DNA of 64,000 nt from Eggerthella lenta DSM 2243 (lineage in GTDB: Bacteria; Actinomycetota; Coriobacteriia; Coriobacteriales; Eggerthellaceae), in the NCBI RefSeq assembly GCF_000024265.1, contig NC_013204.1, forward strand, positions 3,275,001 through 3,339,000, given 5' to 3'. Positions 37,472 to 45,163 of the stretch are shown here, piece after piece; position 1 is the first letter of the stretch, and each line of letters starts with the position of its first letter. The notes below the pieces were generated by a model, which was not told the DNA's origin, ran no database searches, and worked only from the letters and a program-made list of their open reading frames with translations. Position numbers and translations under genes: made by a program.

Positions 37472-38968
37472 TTCCACACTCCTGCGGGTCATGTCGGTTC
37501 GGCGCGCCCCCGCTCGAGGCAGAGGGCGCGCTCAGCCCCCCCCCCCCGTCGCGAAGGAGGCCCTCGAAGGCTTCGGCGTCGAGCGGGGGCGAGCACAGGT
37601 AGCCTTGGAGCAGGTCGGCGCCCGCCTCCTCCAGGAACCGCGCCTGCGAGGTGTCTTCGACGCCCTCGGCCACCACGACCATCCCCAGCTCGTGGACGAG
37701 CCGCACCGCGGCGCCCACGACGACCGCGCCGCACCCCGGGTCCGCGCGGAGGAGCGACGCGTCGAGCTTGACGACGTCCACCGGCGCGCCCTCGAGGGCG
37801 GACAGCGACGTGGAGGCGGTGCCGAAGTCGTCGACGGCCACGGAGAACCCCGCCGCCTGCAGGCGCATGAGCGCACAGCGCAGCTGGTCGGGATCGAGCC
37901 TCCAGGCCTCCTCGGACACTTCGAGGTGCAGCAGGCAGGCCGGAAGCCTCCGCTCGCGCAGCAGCACCTCGAGGCGCCGCGCGAGGAGGGGGTCGAGAAG
38001 CGTCGAGCGCGCCAGGTTCGCCGACACGGGAACCACGGGGAGATCGGCGTCTATCCAGGCGCGCAGGCGGTCGAGGGCGAGCGAGACGATGTGGAGGTCG
38101 TGGGCGGGGGCCAGGCCGGCCTCCTCCAGGAGCGGCACGTAGGCGCCCGGGCCGGGCGCGCCGGGTTCGCCCCAGCGCGAAAGCGCCTCGGCGCCGGCGA
38201 GGCGCCCCGAGGGGCACTCGAAGACGGGCTGGAAGGCGGGGCGCAGGCCGCCCGAGGCCATGGCGGCGCCGAGGCCCTCGAGGGCGTCCTGGTAGAGCAG
38301 GGCCTCCTCCAGCATGGCCGGGCTGAAGCGGCGCACGCGCGGGCCGCGCCGCTCGGACTTGGCCGCGCGCAGGGCGAGCAGGGCGCGCTCGAGCGCGTCG
38401 GCGGGGCCGGGAGCGGAGGACCCCGGGCCGGCCTCGCAGGTGCCCATGCGCACGGCACAGCGCGCCCCGGCGGGGCCGCGCGAGAGCGCCTCGGCGAGGG
38501 CCGCCTCCTCGAGCAGGGAGCGGGGGGCGAGGACGGCGAAGCGGTCGGCGCCCACCCGGCCCGCCACCGAGCGCGGGGGCAGGGCCTGCGCGAGACTCGC
38601 GCCGAGGTAGGACAGGAGCTCGTCGCCGGCCTCGCGGCCGTGGCGGGCGTTGTAGGCCGCGAAGCGCTCGACGTCGGCGCAGACGAGGACGTAACGGGTG
38701 CGGGGGTGAGCGATCAGAAGAGCCTCGGCATGCGCGAGGAAGCCCGGGCGCGCCTCGAGGCCGGTGAGGGCGTCTCGCGCGCAGGGGGAGGCGGCCGGGG
38801 CCGCCGGGGCGGCGGACGCTAGGCGCGGGCGAGGCTCAGAGGAAGCCTCCCCCCCCCCCCCGCGAGGCGGGACGCTACGCGATCAAGGCGCTCAGTGAGC
38901 CCCCCCCCCCCCGTCAAGGGGGCGCGAGGAGCCGTACGCCCGTGCGCTGCCGCCAGTGTCTCAGCCAT
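37464..38968 (-). CDS. GGDEF-EAL c-di-GMP protein, out of frame at a poly-G tract (phase-variable or pseudogene)
   Basis: The start ATG at 38968 has a GGAAGGAGG site. Reading gives MAETLAAAHGRTAPRAPLTG, a Gly run from a G13 tract (38900-38912), LTERLDRVASRLA, a second G13 tract (38849-38861) and a stop after 49 residues. With 14 (or 11) G in the second tract the frame continues to a complete protein (501 residues with 14): DALTGLEARPGF, a degenerate GGDEF (GADRF), then an EAL domain with AEALSRW, LHLEVSEEA, VAVDDFGTAS, VVKLD, VVAEGVED and LLQGYL. The EAL residues look catalytic, so a phosphodiesterase is likely; the GGDEF site looks inactive. A third tract (G12, 37536-37547) sets the C-terminus and the overlap with the LRR gene. 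No membrane segment is visible. Confidence 0.85.
37536..37547 (-). repeat. G12 tract near the 3' end of the GGDEF-EAL gene
   Basis: Twelve G on the coding strand. The present frame ends at 37464, overlapping the LRR gene start; 11 G would stop almost at once and 13 G would stop near 37489. Confidence 0.9.
38849..38861 (-). repeat. G13 tract controlling frame of the GGDEF-EAL gene
   Basis: Thirteen consecutive C on the plus strand (G on the coding strand). The present length sends translation to a TAG 9 codons later (38819-38821); adding one or removing two bases opens the GGDEF-EAL frame. Confidence 0.9.
38900..38912 (-). repeat. G13 tract near the 5' end of the GGDEF-EAL gene
   Basis: Thirteen G on the coding strand, 56 bases after the ATG. 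The present length is the one that reads into LTERLDRVASRLA; one more G leads to an early TGA. Confidence 0.9.
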
Positions 38969-39203
38969 CGCCGCGCCTCCTTCCGCATCTCGTCAAATGA
39001 TACCGTGGCGGTCAATTATGAGGGATGCGCGCATAGCCGTCAACCCCCGGATCGCGGAGCGCGGGGTTTCCCCTTGGGAGGGGGGCAGGGGTGCCGTCGG
39101 GGGCTCATCACTGGCGTCGCGCAATATCCTTCGCCTCCGCGCCTGACGGCGCCGCGCTCATAGAATGACAGGGCCGCGCCCGTTCGGAAAAAAGATTGGG
39201 GGC

Positions 39204-41879
39204 TCAGTACGGCTCGTCGAGGTTGGCGTGGGCTTGGGCGTCGGCTTCCAGGGTGAAGAACTTGCCCTGGTTGTGGCGGTCGAGGGCCACCAGCGCGATC
39301 ATGCCGGCGTTGTCGCCGCAAGCGCTCAAGGGCGGCAGGGTGAGGCGCACGTGCAGACGCTCGCACAGCTGCTCGTACGCGTCGCGTAGCGCGGGGTTCG
39401 CAGCCACGCCGCCGCCGAGGCAGAACGTGCGCGCGCCCGTCTGCTCGAGCGCCATTTCGGCCTTCTTCACCTGCACGTCCACCACCGCCTGCTGGAAACT
39501 GGCGCAGATGTTCGGCACGTTCAGCTCGCGGCCGGCGGCGCGTTCGTTGTTGATATAGGTGACCACCGCGGTTTTCAGACCCGACAACGAGAAGCGCAGG
39601 TCGCCCGAGTGCATCATGGCACGCGGGAACGGGATGGCGTTCGGGTCGCCCTTGGCCGCCTCGCGCGAGATGACGGGACCGCCCGGATAGCCCAGGCCCA
39701 GCGCCTTCGCCACCTTGTCGAACGCCTCGCCCACCGCGTCGTCGATGGTAGCGCCCAGCGTTTCGTAGTCGCCCCAGCCCTTCATATGCACGAGCAGCGT
39801 GTTGCCGCCCGACACGAGCGACACCACCGCGGGCGGCTGGAAATCGGGCGCGCCGATCTTGTTCGCGTACAGGTGGCCTTCCAGATGGTTCACGCCGATG
39901 AACGGCTTGCCGGCCGCCCACGCGGCGCCCTTCGCGAACGCAACGCCCACCACGAGCGCACCCACGAGCCCCGGCGCGTACGTCACGGCAATGGAATCCA
40001 GATCGCGCCAGGTCAGACGTTCGATGCCCAGCGCGGAAGCAGCCACGTCGAAGCACTCGTCGCACACGCCGCAGATAGCCTCGATGTGCTTGCGGCTAGC
40101 GATCTCGGGCACCACGCCGCCGAAGCGCGCATGGAAGTCGATCTGCGAGGCCACGACGTCGGCGATAAGCGTGCCGTTGCCGTCGACGATGGCGGCCGCC
40201 GTCTCGTCGCAGGACGATTCGATGGCGAGGATGAGGGGGCGGCGTTCGGATGTTTCGCGTGAAACATCCGTTTGCACTTCGTCACGGAGGGAGCGGGCAT
40301 CGTCGCTGGCAGCGCCCACCACCAGCTCCATGCCGGCCACATCGTGCCTGGCCAACGGCAGAGGGCCCTCCATGATGACGGCGTCCTCGCCGTCGGAGTA
40401 GTAACGCGGGCGCACACCCAGCGAACGGAAGCCGAGCGCGGCGTACAACTCCTGCGCACCGACATTCCCCGCCCGCACCTCGAGCGAGCAACGGGACGCG
40501 CCCAGGTCGCGCGCATCGGCCGCCACGTGCGCCAACAGCTCGCGCGCGATGCCGCGTCGCCGCATGGCCGGGTCGACGCCCACCTTGAGGATCTGCACCT
40601 GCCCGTCGACGATCCACCCGCCGGCGTAACCCGCAAGCGCTTCCCCTTCGTAAGCTGCCCACCACACGCGGTCGGCGCGGGGGAGTTCGTCGGCCACGAG
40701 CGCTTCGCTCCAAGCGTCTGATCCCATGACTAGGGACTCCAACGTCGCGACAGCGCCTGCATGGGCGGCATCGAGCGGCTTGTACGTGATGCCATGCTCG
40801 TCGGGCTGTGCGTTCAGGATGGCGGTATCGTGCATGGTCGCGCGCTGGTCGGCCCGCTTCGCCACGTCCTGCACGCCGGTCGCAAGGTTCTTCGGATCGT
40901 TCTTCGCCAGGCGGATGCGCTCGTTCTCCTCCGCATCCGATAGGCGCGTGTACACCGGCAGCGCGAACGCAGGGTCATGGCGACGCGCATCGAGCGGGTC
41001 GGCCTCGCCCGCCCGCCACGCCGCCTGCAGCGCCAGCAACAGCCCGCGACCCGTCGGCATCCACAACTCGGCAGGCAGCGCCGCCCCGCAGCCCTCAAAT
41101 AACTCCCCATATTTCTTCAGCGCATCGCCGCAAAGAAGACGTGCGGAAACCTGCGGCCACGCGTCCCCCTCGGCAGGGTCGGCGTCTGCGATGGCGCCCA
41201 CCAAGCGAGTCTCCCCTTCGGGGACTTGCTCCGCTTCGCTCCGCGGCGCCGCGCCCGTCGAGCCGAAACGTCCTGCGGACGTTTCGTGCGAGCCAGGACT
41301 GTCCGAGCGACTGGGCACCGTCGCAGACGCCGACCCGGACAGGTCGCCCTCAGCAGCAAGTTCCCGCGCGGCGTCTTCGGCCTTCACCACGCGGTCGGCC
41401 TCCAACCGCTCGATGCCCGTATCGTTCAGCAGATAGCGCACCGGGTACACTTCCTTGCGCATGGCGTCGGCCACCACGGACAGCGGCCCGCGCTCGCCCG
41501 CCGCCCACGCGTTCCACGCCACCGCATCAAGCGACGATACGCCAACCAGCGGCACCTCGAGTGCTGACGCGATGCCCTTCGCCGTAGCCATCGCGATGCG
41601 CACGCCCGTGAACGATCCCGGGCCGCGGCCCACCGCCACGCACGCGATGTCCTCGCGTGCCACGCCGTGTTCGGCCAACGCTGCGTCGATGCGGGGCAGC
41701 AGCTGGGTGTTCGACGCGCGTCGAGCCTCGGCTTCCACGGAAGCCGTCAACTCGATCATACGCGACGACGCATGCAGCACGCCCAACCCGATAGCGATGA
41801 TTTCGTTGGCAGTATCGAAGGCGAGCACGTACCGTGCCCGCTCGGACGCCCCTTCGGGACGCAAATTCATGTCGCTCAC
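39204..41879 (-). CDS. tsaD: TsaB-RimI-TsaD fusion (tRNA threonylcarbamoyladenosine synthesis plus acetyltransferase)
   Basis: I choose GTG 41879, preceded by GGGAGG and overlapping the tsaE stop as GTGA, giving 891 residues. Residues about 10-330 are TsaB (YVLAFDTANE, GRGPGSFTGVRIAMATAKGI) with a low-complexity insertion; 360-505 is a GNAT/RimI domain (VGVDPAMRRRGIARELLAHV); 545-891 is TsaD (LILAIESSCDETAAAIVDG, metal motif NHLEGH, GLGYPGGPVISR). TsaB, TsaD and TsaE make t6A37 of ANN-decoding tRNAs; RimI acetylates ribosomal S18. All three domains look intact. A parS-like palindrome lies in the RimI-TsaD linker. Confidence 0.93.
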   Translation of the reverse strand: MSDMNLRPEGASERARYVLAFDTANEIIAIGLGVLHASSRMIELTASVEAEARRASNTQLLPRIDAALAEHGVAREDIACVAVGRGPGSFTGVRIAMATAKGIASALEVPLVGVSSLDAVAWNAWAAGERGPLSVVADAMRKEVYPVRYLLNDTGIERLEADRVVKAEDAARELAAEGDLSGSASATVPSRSDSPGSHETSAGRFGSTGAAPRSEAEQVPEGETRLVGAIADADPAEGDAWPQVSARLLCGDALKKYGELFEGCGAALPAELWMPTGRGLLLALQAAWRAGEADPLDARRHDPAFALPVYTRLSDAEENERIRLAKNDPKNLATGVQDVAKRADQRATMHDTAILNAQPDEHGITYKPLDAAHAGAVATLESLVMGSDAWSEALVADELPRADRVWWAAYEGEALAGYAGGWIVDGQVQILKVGVDPAMRRRGIARELLAHVAADARDLGASRCSLEVRAGNVGAQELYAALGFRSLGVRPRYYSDGEDAVIMEGPLPLARHDVAGMELVVGAASDDARSLRDEVQTDVSRETSERRPLILAIESSCDETAAAIVDGNGTLIADVVASQIDFHARFGGVVPEIASRKHIEAICGVCDECFDVAASALGIERLTWRDLDSIAVTYAPGLVGALVVGVAFAKGAAWAAGKPFIGVNHLEGHLYANKIGAPDFQPPAVVSLVSGGNTLLVHMKGWGDYETLGATIDDAVGEAFDKVAKALGLGYPGGPVISREAAKGDPNAIPFPRAMMHSGDLRFSLSGLKTAVVTYINNERAAGRELNVPNICASFQQAVVDVQVKKAEMALEQTGARTFCLGGGVAANPALRDAYEQLCERLHVRLTLPPLSACGDNAGMIALVALDRHNQGKFFTLEADAQAHANLDEPY
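40248..40269. promoter_or_regulatory. parS-like ParB-binding site 2 (intragenic)
   Basis: The 22 bases match the site at 31885-31906 at 21 positions; the core is TGTTTCGCGTGAAACA (40251-40266), one base from the consensus. It lies within the linker between the RimI and TsaD domains, encoding DVSRETS, a region tolerant of sequence constraint. Confidence 0.7.
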
Positions 41880-42391
41880 GCAGTTCCTCCCGCGCACTTC
41901 ATCAGCCGCGATTTCGAATCCTTCGCCCACACGAACAGCAACCGACGTGCACGGTCGCCGTAAGCGTGGGTCCGCACGGAGCGGTTGCCCTCGTCGTCCA
42001 CCCTGATGGATATCTCCAGATAACCGTACGGAAGCGCCTCAGGGAACTTCTCACCCCACTCGACGAACGACGCGCCGTCGCCGTCGATGGTCTCGTAATA
42101 GCCGATGTCCTCGAGCTCGTCCGCCTCTTCGAGTCGGTACAGATCGAAGTGGTACAACGGCAGCGAGCCGGCAGGGTACGTCAGCAAGATGTTGAACGTG
42201 GGGCTGGTCACCTGGTCGCGCACGCCGAGCCCTGCCGCCACGCCCTGCACGAACTGCGTCTTGCCCGCACCTAGATCGCCCGACAGCACGATGACGTCGC
42301 CCGCCTGCAAGTAGGGCGCAAGCGTGGCCGCCAGCTGTTTCGTCGCCTCGGACGAGGTGGTTTTGCGCATGTATGTAAGTCCGTTTGCCAT
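41876..42391 (-). CDS. tsaE: tRNA threonylcarbamoyladenosine biosynthesis ATPase TsaE
   Basis: From Met 42391 ([16 protein letters not shown]) the protein is 171 residues. It has Walker [17 protein letters not shown] (about residues 37-52), [11 protein letters not shown] and the Walker B-like [18 protein letters not shown] typical of TsaE. It stimulates the TsaB-TsaD complex. The stop overlaps the fusion gene start (GTGA). The start is uncertain among Mets at 42403, 42391 and 42370. Confidence 0.93.
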   Translation of the reverse strand: MANGLTYMRKTTSSEATKQLAATLAPYLQAGDVIVLSGDLGAGKTQFVQGVAAGLGVRDQVTSPTFNILLTYPAGSLPLYHFDLYRLEEADELEDIGYYETIDGDGASFVEWGEKFPEALPYGYLEISIRVDDEGNRSVRTHAYGDRARRLLFVWAKDSKSRLMKCAGGTA

Positions 42392-42546
42392 GCTTCGTAT
42401 CATACGCTAAACGCGCCTGCGCGAACCAGCCCTCCCGAATATCCCCGCATTCGAGGGAAGATGCGCCGCGCGTAGCGCTCGATGAGCTATCATCGCAGCA
42501 AACAAACCCGTCCGACCTTGTCGGCGACAACGTAAGGAGCCACGCC

Positions 42547-43623
42547 ATGTACGAACAGCGCATCAAAACCGTGAGGCGCAACCTCGCGAACCGAGGTCTC
42601 GAGCAGATGCTCGTATGCGATCCCCGTTCCATCCACTATCTCACCGGAGCGTTCATCGAGCCGGGCGAGCGCTTCCTCGGGCTGATCGTCGGATCGGACG
42701 CTCGACCCACCCTCGTGCTGAATGCGCTGTTCGCCGCGCCGGCCGACGCCGCCTGCACCGTGCGCTCGTTCACCGACACCGACGATCCGCTGGCCATCGT
42801 CGAAGGGCTGTGCGATGCCGACAAGCCGCTGGGCTGCGACAAGAACCTGCCTGCCCGCTTCCTGCTGCCGCTCATGGAGCGCGGCGCGGCGAGCGGCTTC
42901 GTGCTGGCCTCTGATGCGGTAGACGACGCGCGCGCCATCAAGGACGATACCGAGCGCGAGCTTATGCGCGCCGCCAGCGCCGCGAACGATGCCGCCATGG
43001 ACCGTTTCCGCCGGCTCGTGCACGAGGGCGTCACCGAGGCCGACGTGGCCGGCCAGCTGGAGGCGATCTACCGCGAACTGGGCGCGCAGGGCCACTCGTT
43101 CACCCCCATCGTCAGCTTCGGCGCGAACGCGGCCGATCCGCACCACGAGCCCGACGACACGCCGCTGGCCAGCGGTGACGTGGTCCTGTTCGACGTGGGT
43201 TGCCGCAAGGGCGAGTACTGCTCCGACATGACGCGCACCTTCGTGTTCGGCGAGCCCAGCGAAAAACTGCGCGAGGTGCACGACACCGTGCGGCGCGCGA
43301 ACGAGGCGGCGCGCAAGCTGGTAGCTCCCGGCGTGCGCTTCTGCGACATCGACGCCGCAGCTCGCTCAATCATCGAAGAGGCGGGCTACGGCTCCTACTT
43401 CACGCATCGCCTGGGACACCAGATCGGCCTCGACGTGCACGAGCCCGGCGACGTGTCGGCCGCGCACGACGCGCCGGTGCAAGCGGGCATGGTGTTCTCC
43501 ATCGAGCCGGGCATCTACCTGCCCGGCGAGTTCGGCGTGCGCATCGAGGACCTCGTGCTGGTCACCGAAGACGGCTGCGAAGTGCTCAACAGCTACCCCC
43601 GCGAGCTGGTTTCGATCGGCTAG
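42547..43623 (+). CDS. M24B family Xaa-Pro peptidase
   Basis: The ATG at 42547 has TAAGGAG upstream. The 358-residue protein has a creatinase N-terminal domain (about 1-125) and a pita-bread metallopeptidase domain with the metal ligands in VLFDVGCRKGEYCSDMTRTF, the His in THRLGHQIGLDVHEPG, and Glu in VFSIEPGIYLPGEFGVRIED. It cleaves Xaa-Pro dipeptides or N-terminal Xaa-Pro in the cytoplasm. It is divergent from the tsa genes. Confidence 0.92.
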   Translation: MYEQRIKTVRRNLANRGLEQMLVCDPRSIHYLTGAFIEPGERFLGLIVGSDARPTLVLNALFAAPADAACTVRSFTDTDDPLAIVEGLCDADKPLGCDKNLPARFLLPLMERGAASGFVLASDAVDDARAIKDDTERELMRAASAANDAAMDRFRRLVHEGVTEADVAGQLEAIYRELGAQGHSFTPIVSFGANAADPHHEPDDTPLASGDVVLFDVGCRKGEYCSDMTRTFVFGEPSEKLREVHDTVRRANEAARKLVAPGVRFCDIDAAARSIIEEAGYGSYFTHRLGHQIGLDVHEPGDVSAAHDAPVQAGMVFSIEPGIYLPGEFGVRIEDLVLVTEDGCEVLNSYPRELVSIG

Positions 43624-43661
43624 CGCAAAGAAGTCACCGGGGTGGTTTCTCCAACGCGAAT

Positions 43662-43687
43662 GCGGGCGTTTCGCATGAAACGCCCGC
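43662..43687 (+). terminator. Hairpin after the Xaa-Pro peptidase gene
   Basis: An 11-bp stem (43662-43672 with 43677-43687) closes on a GCAT loop, 38 bp past the stop. It lacks a T run. Its core GTTTC-GCAT-GAAAC resembles the parS-like sites but departs at the centre. Confidence 0.5.
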
Positions 43688-44015
43688 GAGTTGCTTGCCG
43701 GTTGCAGGTTAATATTAGCCGAAAAGTCATGGACAAAACGGGGCACTTTTCAGTATTCTCTGCCTAGGATGAAGCCAACGAAAGCTTTCTCACCTGGCAT
43801 TTCTTCGAATTGTCTTGACCAAGCACTCCGATTCGCTGCTGAAAACTACCGAAAAGCGGCATGTTTTGTCCATGATGATTTTCATCATATATATGAATGG
43901 CGAAGCTTGCAGCTCCTTTGACGCCGAGCGCCGGCTAACAGGGCTACGCTCAGATGCAGGGAATGAAGGCACCCACACCGCGTCAGAGGCTGGGTGCTTG
44001 CGTTGATTTGGGAGG
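43688..44015. other. AT-richer intergenic stretch with a distant inverted repeat
   Basis: No gene is supported; frames here are short and lack ribosome-binding sites. TCATGGACAAAAC (43727-43739) is the exact reverse complement of 43863-43875, and ATGATGA-TTT-TCATCAT forms a small hairpin beside the second arm. Base composition is lower in GC than its surroundings, which may mark a decayed mobile element. Confidence 0.55.
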
Positions 44016-44537
44016 TTATCCGCGCTTCATGCCGCTTCTCCTGGCGGCGGCTTTCGCATCGTGCAGGCGCTTGCAGTCGGGGCAGATGGACGTGAGCGCG
44101 CGAGCGCGAGCGGCATCGGCGTGCTCCTCCTGCTCGAGCAGCTCGTTCGCGAACGCCACCTCCTTGTTCGTTGCGTAGTAACGGCCGCACGACTCGCACT
44201 CGGCCAACGCGAACAGGCAGCGCTTGGGCGGCTCCGGGTCGTCGGCGAACTCCGCGCCCTCGATGAGGCCCATCGCGCCGGTGGGGCACACGGGCACGCA
44301 GCGACCGCACTGCGTGCAATCGTACAGGTCGAGCGTCCACACCAGCAGGCCTTCGTCCTCGTCGATGAAGATGCGGATAGCGCCCGCATCGCATGCCACC
44401 GCGCAGGCTGCGCAAGCGATGCAGCGCTCGAAGTCGTGGCGAGGCTTTCCTTTGACCGGCTCGTGGACGCGGCGCGCCGACGAAGCGGGCCGTCCCGCCG
44501 AGATGGCGTTCGGCACGCGCGGCTTGATCGTCCCCAT
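44016..44537 (-). CDS. Ferredoxin-like protein with 4Fe-4S motifs (formate dehydrogenase-associated)
   Basis: The 173-residue protein carries two 4Fe-4S motifs, CIACAACAVACDAGA (about 40-54) and CTQCGRCVPVCPTGA (about 76-90), plus a C-terminal four-cysteine site (CESCGRYY ... CPDC) reminiscent of HycF/HyfH accessory subunits. It would relay electrons in the cytoplasm. It is the last gene of the fdh operon; its ATG overlaps the preceding stop (TGATG). Confidence 0.85.
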   Translation of the reverse strand: MGTIKPRVPNAISAGRPASSARRVHEPVKGKPRHDFERCIACAACAVACDAGAIRIFIDEDEGLLVWTLDLYDCTQCGRCVPVCPTGAMGLIEGAEFADDPEPPKRCLFALAECESCGRYYATNKEVAFANELLEQEEHADAARARALTSICPDCKRLHDAKAAARRSGMKRG

Positions 44538-45163
44538 CAGGCATCCCCTTCCCTGTCGAACAACGCATCGACCCGAACGGCCAGGTCAGCTCCCAAAGCG
44601 CCGCGCATGGCGATGTCGGTCATCTCGATGGCCTCGATGCGTCGCGTGCGACCCAAAGCCTCCAGCATGCCCTCGTCCACCAGCGCGAGCGCCTTCGTAG
44701 GGCAGGCCTCCACGCAACGCGGGCCGTTCGGCGACTTCGCGCACAGGTCGCACATCACCACCGACGTGTAGGCGCCCGTCTCCTTCTGGCGCAGCAACCC
44801 GGCCGAGCGCGCCGACGAAGCGCGGCTGTACGGCGCCGCCTTGACGTGCGCGGTCGAGGGCGCCGACGGGTACACCGCCCCGAACGGGCACACGAGCGCG
44901 CACAGCAAACACCCTGTGCAGCGGCTTTCGTCCACGTGCAGGCGATCGCGCTCCTGTACGATGGCGCCCTCGGGGCACACCGTCATGCAAGGCGCGCCTT
45001 CGCACTGATGGCACGTCACGGCGGCCGACACCGTGCGCGTCTTCACGAGCGAGATGCGCGAGGCGGGCCGCAGGGCGCGGCGGCGATGGCTTTCCGTGCA
45101 GGTGACGCGGCAGGCGCTGCAGCCGATGCACCGCGACGGGTCGGATACGACGAAGCGGTTCAT
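44537..45163 (-). CDS. Four-cluster ferredoxin subunit (HycB/FdhB-like)
   Basis: The ATG at 45163 overlaps the fdhF stop (ATGA). The 208-residue protein has several Cys clusters (CIGCSACRVTC, CHQCEGAPCMTVCPEGA, CTGCLLCALVCPFGA, CDLCAKSPNGPRCVEACPTKA), the pattern of four 4Fe-4S electron-transfer subunits. It probably accepts electrons from FdhF. It resembles the protein at 47591-48214 in layout, so the operon has two such subunits. Confidence 0.88.
   Translation of the reverse strand: MNRFVVSDPSRCIGCSACRVTCTESHRRRALRPASRISLVKTRTVSAAVTCHQCEGAPCMTVCPEGAIVQERDRLHVDESRCTGCLLCALVCPFGAVYPSAPSTAHVKAAPYSRASSARSAGLLRQKETGAYTSVVMCDLCAKSPNGPRCVEACPTKALALVDEGMLEALGRTRRIEAIEMTDIAMRGALGADLAVRVDALFDREGDA

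Noticed and set aside
43662-43687. Third parS site
   Set aside because: The GTTTC and GAAAC arms are present but the CACGTG centre is GCAT-based and the flanks are GC-rich stem; a hairpin after the peptidase gene is more likely.
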